A DNA stretch of 64,000 nt from positions 36,619-100,618 of the forward strand of contig JAKOPZ010000068.1 of assembly GCA_029778615.1 (NCBI GenBank). Direction: 5' to 3'. Within the stretch, counting starts at the first letter, position 1. Each line of letters starts with the position of its first letter. The DNA is from Chloroflexota bacterium (GTDB lineage: Bacteria > Chloroflexota > Anaerolineae > UBA4142 > SHND01). The notes beneath the pieces were generated by a model. It saw nothing but the letters and a program-made list of their open reading frames with translations, had not been told where the DNA came from and did no database searches. A program made the translations under genes and the position numbers. Positions 59,246-64,000 of the stretch are shown piece after piece.

Positions 59246-61580
59246 AGCAATGGGTTTTGGACATTCCGTAAAACGAAAAGAAGACGCACGGTTTTTGCGC
59301 GGGCGCGGCAATTACATCGAGGACATCAAATTCCCTGGGATGTTGTGGCTCGACATTGTGCGTTCGCCGTTCGCGCACGCGAAAATCAAAAGCATCAACA
59401 AAGAAAAGGCATTGGCAACGCCCGGCGTCGCGGCAGTCATCACGGGCGCGGACTTGGTGCCGTACAAACTCGCGTGGATGCCGACGTTGATGAGCGACCA
59501 ACAAATGGTCTTGCCTGTGGATACCGTGATGTATTACGCGCAAGAAGTCGCCGCCGTCGTCGCGACTTCGCGTTACGCGGCAGCGGATGGCGTCGCGGCG
59601 GTCGAAGTGGACTATGAACCAATGACGCCCGTCCTCGACCCGCACAAAGCGCTCGAGTCCACATCGCCCGTCATTCGCGCGGACAAGCAATCGAATCGCA
59701 TTTGGCATTGGGAAGTTGGAAATCGCGCGGCGGTGGACGATGAACTCGCGAATGCAGATGTCGTCGTCGCAGAAGATATTTACATTCCGCGTATTCACGT
59801 CGCGTCCATCGAAACGTGCGGCTGCGTAGCGAAATGGGACCCCGTCGAAGGACATCTCACGCTCTACATGACGACGCAAGCGCCGCACGCGATTCGCACG
59901 GTTGTCGCGCTCGTGACGGGACATCTCGGTTTGATGGAGCACAAAATCCGCGTCATCTCTCCCGACATTGGCGGCGGGTTCGGCGGCAAAGTTCCTGTGT
60001 ATCCCGGTTACGTTCTCGCCACCGCCGCGTCTGTTTTGACAGGCGCGCCTGTGAAATGGATTGAAGACCGCACGGAAAATTTGCAAGCCGATTCGTTCGC
60101 GCGTGATTATCATATTCACGGCGAACTCGCGGCGACGAAAGATGGAAAAATTACCGCGATGAAAATGGGCGTCGTCGCCGACCACGGCGCGTTCGACGCG
60201 GCGGCAAATCCATCCAAATTTCCTGCGGGACTCTTTTCTATCGCGACGGGTTCGTATGATTTCCAAAAAGCGTTCGCGGAAGTGGATGGCGTGTACACCA
60301 ACAAGCCGCCAGGCGGGATAGCTTATCGCTGCTCATTCCGCGTCACAGAAGCGGTGCACGCGATTGAACGCATGGTGGACGTGCTCGCGCAGAAATTGGA
60401 AATGGACCCTGCCGATTTGCGCGAAAAGAATTTCATCAAGCCCGAACAATTTCCGTACAAGTCCGCGACGGGTTGGGAATATGACAGCGGTAACTACAAA
60501 GGCGCGTTAGACAAAGCCAAAGCCATGATTGGTTATGACGCGCTGCGTCAAGAACAAAAAGAAAAACGCGCCAAGGGCGAATTAATGGGCATCGGCATTT
60601 CGACCTTTACCGAAATCGTCGGCGCGGGTCCTTCGCACACGTTCGACATTTTGGGAATCAAGATGTTCGACAGCGCAGAGATTCGCATTCATCCGACGGG
60701 AAAAGTGATTGCGCGGCTCGGCACGAAATCGCAAGGGCAAGGACACGAGACCACGTACGCGCAAATCATCGCGGAAGAATTGGGGATTCCCGAAGATGAT
60801 GTCGCCGTCGAAGAAGGCGACACGGACACCGCGCCATACGGACTCGGCACATACGCGTCGCGTTCGACTCCAACATCGGGCGCCGCAACAGCTGTGGCTT
60901 GTCGCAAAATCAAAGACAAGGCGCGCAAAATCGCCGCGTACTTGCTCGAAGCGCGCGAAGACGATTTGGAATGGGAGAAGGGCAAGTTCTTTGTAAAAGG
61001 TGCGCCCGACCGCGCGAAAACGATTCAAGAAATCGCGTTCGCCGCGTATACGAATCATCCGCAAGGGATGGAAGCGGGACTCGAGGCGGTGGACTATTAC
61101 GACCCGCCAAATCTCACCTTCCCGTTCGGTGCATACATCTGCGTCGTTGACATTGACCGCGGTACGGGGCAAGTGAAAATTCGCCGTTTCGTCGCGGTAG
61201 ATGACTGCGGCACCATCATCAATCCGCAAATCGTTGATGGACAAATCGCCGGTGGTCTCACCATGGGCATGGCGCCCGCGCTGTTGGAAGAGATTGTCTA
61301 TGACGAGAACGGTGTGAATCTCACAGGTTCGTTCTCGGATTACCTTTTGCCAACTGCGGTCGAAACGCCGAAATGGGAGATGGACAAAACGGTGACGCCC
61401 TCGCCGCATCATCCCTTCGGCGCAAAAGGCGTCGGCGAAAGTGCCACCGTCGGCGCGCCGCCCGCGATTGCGAACGCGGTAGTGGACGCGCTCTCGCATC
61501 TCGGCGTGACGAACATTGACATTCCCATCACGCCGCCGAAAGTGTGGGCGATTTTGAAGGAGAAGGGCGTGGCGTTGTAG
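59238..61580 (+). CDS. coxL: Form I aerobic carbon monoxide dehydrogenase, molybdenum large subunit
   Basis: A 780-residue catalytic subunit that oxidises CO to CO2 at a Mo-Cu centre with molybdopterin cytosine dinucleotide. The active-site loop reads AYRCSFR (residues 362-368; Cys365 is the Cu ligand), the signature of form I; form II has AYRGAGR. Other family sites: [37 protein letters not shown], and the catalytic Glu in [13 protein letters not shown]. Its ATG overlaps coxS. No coxD, E, F or G accessory genes follow in the window; they may lie elsewhere. After it come vapBC and a duplicated stub of its own 3' end. Confidence 0.95.
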   Translation: MAEAMGFGHSVKRKEDARFLRGRGNYIEDIKFPGMLWLDIVRSPFAHAKIKSINKEKALATPGVAAVITGADLVPYKLAWMPTLMSDQQMVLPVDTVMYYAQEVAAVVATSRYAAADGVAAVEVDYEPMTPVLDPHKALESTSPVIRADKQSNRIWHWEVGNRAAVDDELANADVVVAEDIYIPRIHVASIETCGCVAKWDPVEGHLTLYMTTQAPHAIRTVVALVTGHLGLMEHKIRVISPDIGGGFGGKVPVYPGYVLATAASVLTGAPVKWIEDRTENLQADSFARDYHIHGELAATKDGKITAMKMGVVADHGAFDAAANPSKFPAGLFSIATGSYDFQKAFAEVDGVYTNKPPGGIAYRCSFRVTEAVHAIERMVDVLAQKLEMDPADLREKNFIKPEQFPYKSATGWEYDSGNYKGALDKAKAMIGYDALRQEQKEKRAKGELMGIGISTFTEIVGAGPSHTFDILGIKMFDSAEIRIHPTGKVIARLGTKSQGQGHETTYAQIIAEELGIPEDDVAVEEGDTDTAPYGLGTYASRSTPTSGAATAVACRKIKDKARKIAAYLLEAREDDLEWEKGKFFVKGAPDRAKTIQEIAFAAYTNHPQGMEAGLEAVDYYDPPNLTFPFGAYICVVDIDRGTGQVKIRRFVAVDDCGTIINPQIVDGQIAGGLTMGMAPALLEEIVYDENGVNLTGSFSDYLLPTAVETPKWEMDKTVTPSPHHPFGAKGVGESATVGAPPAIANAVVDALSHLGVTNIDIPITPPKVWAILKEKGVAL

Positions 61581-61605
61581 AACCGAAAGAGGTCGCGTAA
61601 AATGA

Positions 61606-61631
61606 ATGTGGGAGAAATTATTCTCCCACAT
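61606..61631. promoter_or_regulatory. Perfect inverted repeat between coxL and vapB
   Basis: ATGTGGGAGAA (61606-61616) and TTCTCCCACAT (61621-61631) around ATTA. It lies 26 bp after coxL and 21 bp before vapB. It could terminate coxL (no T-run) or be the operator for VapBC autoregulation. Confidence 0.6.
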
Positions 61632-61651
61632 GTCACTTGATGAGGTAAATT

Positions 61652-61927
61652 ATGGATCGAGTTGCAATCGAAAGCGGTTTCCGCGTGACGGTTCCCAAGA
61701 AAATGCGGAATGGTTTGAAAATCGGTGACGAATTGCGCGTCACTGTTGACTATGCAGGACGCATTATTTTGGTATCCGAAAAACAGATACGCTCTACATT
61801 ACAACGAACGGCGGGAATGTGGAGCGGGCGTAGGGATATTCCGAACGATGGTGTCGCGTATGTGAATCGTTTGCGGAAAGGACGCCGTTTGCGTCGTTTA
61901 GGAGTCACGCGTCGTGCGCCTCGTTGA
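61652..61927 (+). CDS. vapB: VapB-type antitoxin (AbrB/SpoVT fold)
   Basis: A 91-residue antitoxin. The N-terminal ~45 residues form the AbrB swapped-hairpin DNA-binding domain (SGFRVTVPKKMRNGLKIGDE, LRVTVDYAGRIILV), followed by a basic tail (RKGRRLRRLGVTRRAPR) that would block the toxin. It binds and neutralises the downstream VapC and represses the operon. The tail overlaps the vapC start by 14 nt. Confidence 0.85.
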   Translation: MDRVAIESGFRVTVPKKMRNGLKIGDELRVTVDYAGRIILVSEKQIRSTLQRTAGMWSGRRDIPNDGVAYVNRLRKGRRLRRLGVTRRAPR

Positions 61928-62330
61928 TACCGATGTTTTGATTGACCACTTTCACAATGTTAAAGCGGCAACCGAGTTTATTGCGCAAGCATTGCTGGAA
62001 GATGGACAAGTATTGATTTCGACGATTTCCGTTGCCGAAATTCTGGCGGGGACGCGCGTGGGAGAGGAGGAAAATACCGAGGCATTGTTCGCGCTTTTTA
62101 CAATCGTGTCTGCCGACGAGATGGTCGCGCGCGTCGCAGGCAATTACCTGAATCAATTTGGCAAATCAGTTGCTTTGGATTTGGGAGATGCGCTGATTGC
62201 GGCGACGGCAAAAATTTACAACGCAGACTTGATTACGCGAAATGCGCGTCATTATCCAATGCGAGATATTTTCGTGCGCGTGCCGTATGCACGCGGGAAA
62301 ATGATAAAGAACGCGCCTAACAAACAGTGA
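61914..62330 (+). CDS. vapC: VapC-type PIN-domain toxin
   Basis: A 138-residue ribonuclease of the PIN family. Acidic active-site residues: Asp5 and Asp7 (RLVDTDVLI), Glu in TISVAEIL, Asp in LGDALIAATA, and the last in LITRNARHY. VapC toxins cut tRNA or rRNA. The GTG at 61914 is the first start. Paired with vapB. Confidence 0.88.
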   Translation: MRLVDTDVLIDHFHNVKAATEFIAQALLEDGQVLISTISVAEILAGTRVGEEENTEALFALFTIVSADEMVARVAGNYLNQFGKSVALDLGDALIAATAKIYNADLITRNARHYPMRDIFVRVPYARGKMIKNAPNKQ

Positions 62331-62390
62331 CACCCCGTCGCGCCGCCGAAAGTGTGAGCGCTTTTGAAAGAGAAGGGTGTGGCGTTGTAG
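62328..62390 (+). pseudogene. Duplicated 3' stub of coxL
   Basis: Matches 61518-61580, the end of coxL, at about 45 of 49 positions in its last 49 bp by my reading. It keeps the TAG stop but has TGA where coxL has the Trp codon TGG, so it is not coding. It lies directly after vapC and is followed by another hairpin (62401-62429: ATGGGGCAAC/GTTGCCCCAT), as coxL is. It is therefore either a relic of a second coxL copy or a duplication made when vapBC was inserted. Confidence 0.7.
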
Positions 62391-62400
62391 CATAAAGTGA

Positions 62401-62429
62401 ATGGGGCAACGAGTTGATGGTTGCCCCAT
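62401..62429. terminator. Hairpin after the coxL stub
   Basis: ATGGGGCAAC (62401-62410) and GTTGCCCCAT (62420-62429) with a 9-nt loop. No T-run. Confidence 0.5.
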
Positions 62430-62504
62430 GATTGGAATGGGTGAGTTGAGAATAGCGAAATTGCCAGAGGTGATATTGTTCGGCAAGGATTAACTGATCA
62501 GAAA

Positions 62505-62882
62505 ATGATAAAACAAACCCCTCCCCAATCCATTGACGATTACATCGCGGCCTTTCCCAAAGATGTGCAAGCGATTTTGCAAAAAATCCGCGCGACCATT
62601 CACGACGCGGCGCCCGGCGCGCAAGAAACTATCAAATACCAGATGCCGACATTTGTGCTGAATGGAAACCTTGTGTACTTTGCCGCATTCAAAAACCATA
62701 TCGGCTTTTATCCGATACCGACAGGCATAGAACGATTCCAGAAGGAATTGGCGCCGTACAAACAAGGCAAGGGTTCCGTTCAATTCCCACTCGATAAACC
62801 AATTCCGTACAATTTGATTCGCAAAATCGTAACATTTCGCGTCAAGGAAAATTTGGCAACAGTCAAAGCAAAGCAGAAATGA
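62505..62882 (+). CDS. DUF1801 (YdhG-like) protein
   Basis: A 125-residue protein of the YdhG/YobT-like DUF1801 family, recognised by SIDDYIAAFPKDVQAILQKI, APGAQETIKYQMPTFVLNGN, FYPIPTGIERFQKELAPYKQ and KGSVQFPLDKPIPYNLIRKI. Function unknown; some relatives are called iron chaperones by homology. Shine-Dalgarno site is weak. Confidence 0.85.
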   Translation: MIKQTPPQSIDDYIAAFPKDVQAILQKIRATIHDAAPGAQETIKYQMPTFVLNGNLVYFAAFKNHIGFYPIPTGIERFQKELAPYKQGKGSVQFPLDKPIPYNLIRKIVTFRVKENLATVKAKQK

Positions 62883-62942
62883 ATCGCCATCCGTTACAAT
62901 ACAAGCAATACAAAAATTTCATGTTGTCACAAAGGGAACGAA

Positions 62943-63514
62943 ATGTTCGATTTTCTCAAAGGCGGCAAGGCAAATCTGACCGTCACACTTGACCGCCAAA
63001 ACAAAATTTACAAAGCAGGCGAAACAATTCGCGCGAGCGTGCGCGTCGAAGGCGTTAAAGATTTAAAAATTCAACGCGCCGTTATCGCACTCGTGTCGCG
63101 CGAAGAATATGAATACAAATACGAAACGCGCGATTCCGACGGCGACCTCGAAACGCGTACAAGCAAGGCAACCGACGAGAACAAAGTTTGGGAACAGCAA
63201 TTTTTGGACGAGACGACTATTAAAGGCAACTCGAATCAAACGTTCGAGTTTGACATTCCAAGGCAACTGCAAAGTCGCGCCAATTGTCATTTCGAGCGGA
63301 TGCGAGAAATCTCAACCTTTCGTGACAAATGAGATTTCTCACAGAGTTTACCCCGAAGGATTGAGGGGTTCGAAATGACATATCCTTGTCAAGGGACTTT
63401 GCAGTCGCCTTATTTGACATTTCCATTGATTGGTCCTTGCGCGGTGTGTTGGCGCGTCGCTTGCGCGGCGATACCATTGTGGAACAAGAAATAGTATTGC
63501 ACCATGGTGCGTGA
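62943..63514 (+). pseudogene. Arrestin/Spo0M-like gene split by a REP-like repeat
   Basis: The 5' part (62943-63284) encodes an arrestin-like beta-sandwich (ANLTVTLDRQNKIYKAGETI, KVWEQQFLDETTIKGNSNQT, FEFDIPR). A REP-like element at 63285-63379 then interrupts it and supplies HFERMREISTFRDK and a stop at 63332. Beyond the repeat, another frame continues plausibly as RDFAVALFDISIDWSLRGVL then ARRLRGDTIVEQEIVLHHGA to a stop at 63514. The two parts fit one arrestin-like domain, so the gene was probably broken by the insertion. The truncated 129-residue product may still be made. Confidence 0.7.
63285..63379. repeat. REP-like palindromic repeat (copy 3)
   Basis: Begins GTCATTTCGAGC and ends TTCGAAATGAC, with inner arms GAGAAATCTC and GAGATTTCTC, like 54-146. 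It is inserted in the arrestin-like gene. Confidence 0.8.
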
Positions 63515-63515
63515 T

Positions 63516-64000
63516 ATGAAACCCTCGGTCAATCTGAAACCCACGCTCGAATTTTTGGACGACCTCGCAAGCAACAACAACAAAGCGTGGTTCGATGCGC
63601 ATCGCGCGCGTTATGAACAAGCAAAGGCAGCGTTTGAAGAATTTGTCCAACTGCTCATTGCCGAGATAGACAAGTTCGACAAGTTGGGAATCTTGTCCGC
63701 GAAAGAATGTATCTTTCGCATCCATCGCGATGTGCGTTTTGCAAAAGACAAATCGCCGTACAAAACCAACATGGGCGCGTTGATGGCGCCGGGCGGAAAA
63801 AAATCCGCGCGGCAAGGATATTATTTTCACCTAGAACCCAACAATAAATCATTCATCGCAGGCGGCTTGTACATGCCGACGCCCGAACAGTTGGTGAAAT
63901 TCCGTCAAGCGATCGACCGCGACGCGGCGCCATTCAAAAAAATTGTCCGCGCAAAAAAATTTGTCGAATACTTTGGAACTTTGGACGGCACAAAACTCGC
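63516..64000 (+). CDS. DUF2461 protein (partial)
   Basis: The first ~160 codons of a DUF2461 protein, cut by the window end. Family features: LKPTLEFLDDLASNNNKAWF, HRARYEQAKAAFEEF, FRIHRDVRFAKDKSPYKTNM and YYFHLEPNNKSFIAGGLYMP. Function unknown. ATG 63516 lies just after the stop of the arrestin-like remnant; an in-frame ATG at 63504 is an alternative. Confidence 0.85.
   Translation, partial: MKPSVNLKPTLEFLDDLASNNNKAWFDAHRARYEQAKAAFEEFVQLLIAEIDKFDKLGILSAKECIFRIHRDVRFAKDKSPYKTNMGALMAPGGKKSARQGYYFHLEPNNKSFIAGGLYMPTPEQLVKFRQAIDRDAAPFKKIVRAKKFVEYFGTLDGTKL

Noticed and set aside
59088..60266. 392-codon minus-strand open frame
   Set aside because: Shadow of coxS/coxL.

Overview
The window reads as chromosomal DNA of a Chloroflexota bacterium, most likely from the Anaerolineae. 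I infer this from gene content and style, not from a search. The signs are moderately high GC sequence full of GCGC words, an FMN-riboswitch ABC system of the RibXY type, a baseplate-J-like membrane protein between alaS and ruvX, many Thr/Pro-rich lipoproteins, and no outer-membrane genes. No plasmid, phage or CRISPR locus is evident. Nearly every gene has a recognisable family.

0-15 kb: an envelope protein and a class A penicillin-binding protein; a riboflavin-type transporter (permease, then FMN riboswitch, then binding lipoprotein); tRNA-Arg(TCG), tRNA-His(GTG) next to hisS, hutH and tRNA-Arg(TCT); an enolase-superfamily enzyme, a response-regulator/histidine-kinase fusion and MTA phosphorylase. 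14.3-15.4 kb is the most unusual part. It holds ssrA (tmRNA) on the minus strand, split in its T-loop by a group I intron of about 690 nt. That intron carries a LAGLIDADG homing endonuclease on the opposite strand with its own promoter.

15-31 kb: two phosphoesterases fired from overlapping divergent promoters, a truncated haemoglobin, smpB, two tandem CtpA proteases, a tyrosine recombinase with an operator-like palindrome, HflX, a decayed STAND regulator, an M28 peptidase, a glycosyltransferase, and the alaS / baseplate-J-like / ruvX / mltG block. 31-43 kb: alaS, a sortase, tyrS with an altered HIGH motif, a cNMP-binding protein, a CPBP protease, a molybdenum-cofactor cluster (mobA, tatA, moeA) behind a LON-domain gene, and an RlmI-type methyltransferase.

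43-57 kb: a secreted beta-helix protein, NurA, two SIMPL-domain paralogues, a lipoprotein, an orphan NuoL/M/N-like membrane protein, an LCP cell-wall ligase, acpP with two small genes, type 2 IPP isomerase, a polyprenyl synthase and HemW. 57.6-61.6 kb: a complete coxMSL operon for a form I molybdenum CO dehydrogenase (AYRCSFR loop) behind a near-consensus promoter. It is followed by vapBC, a duplicated stub of the coxL 3' end, and small genes, one of them split by a REP-like repeat. A DUF2461 gene runs off the right edge.

Functional links: mobA and moeA can supply the molybdopterin part of the cofactor CoxL needs. alaS, ssrA and smpB are the core of trans-translation. PBP1A, MltG, LCP, sortase and the CtpA pair belong to wall building and surface processing. 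Spacers also contain a recurring kind of imperfect hairpin built from short iterated words, different at each locus, that I cannot assign to a known family.
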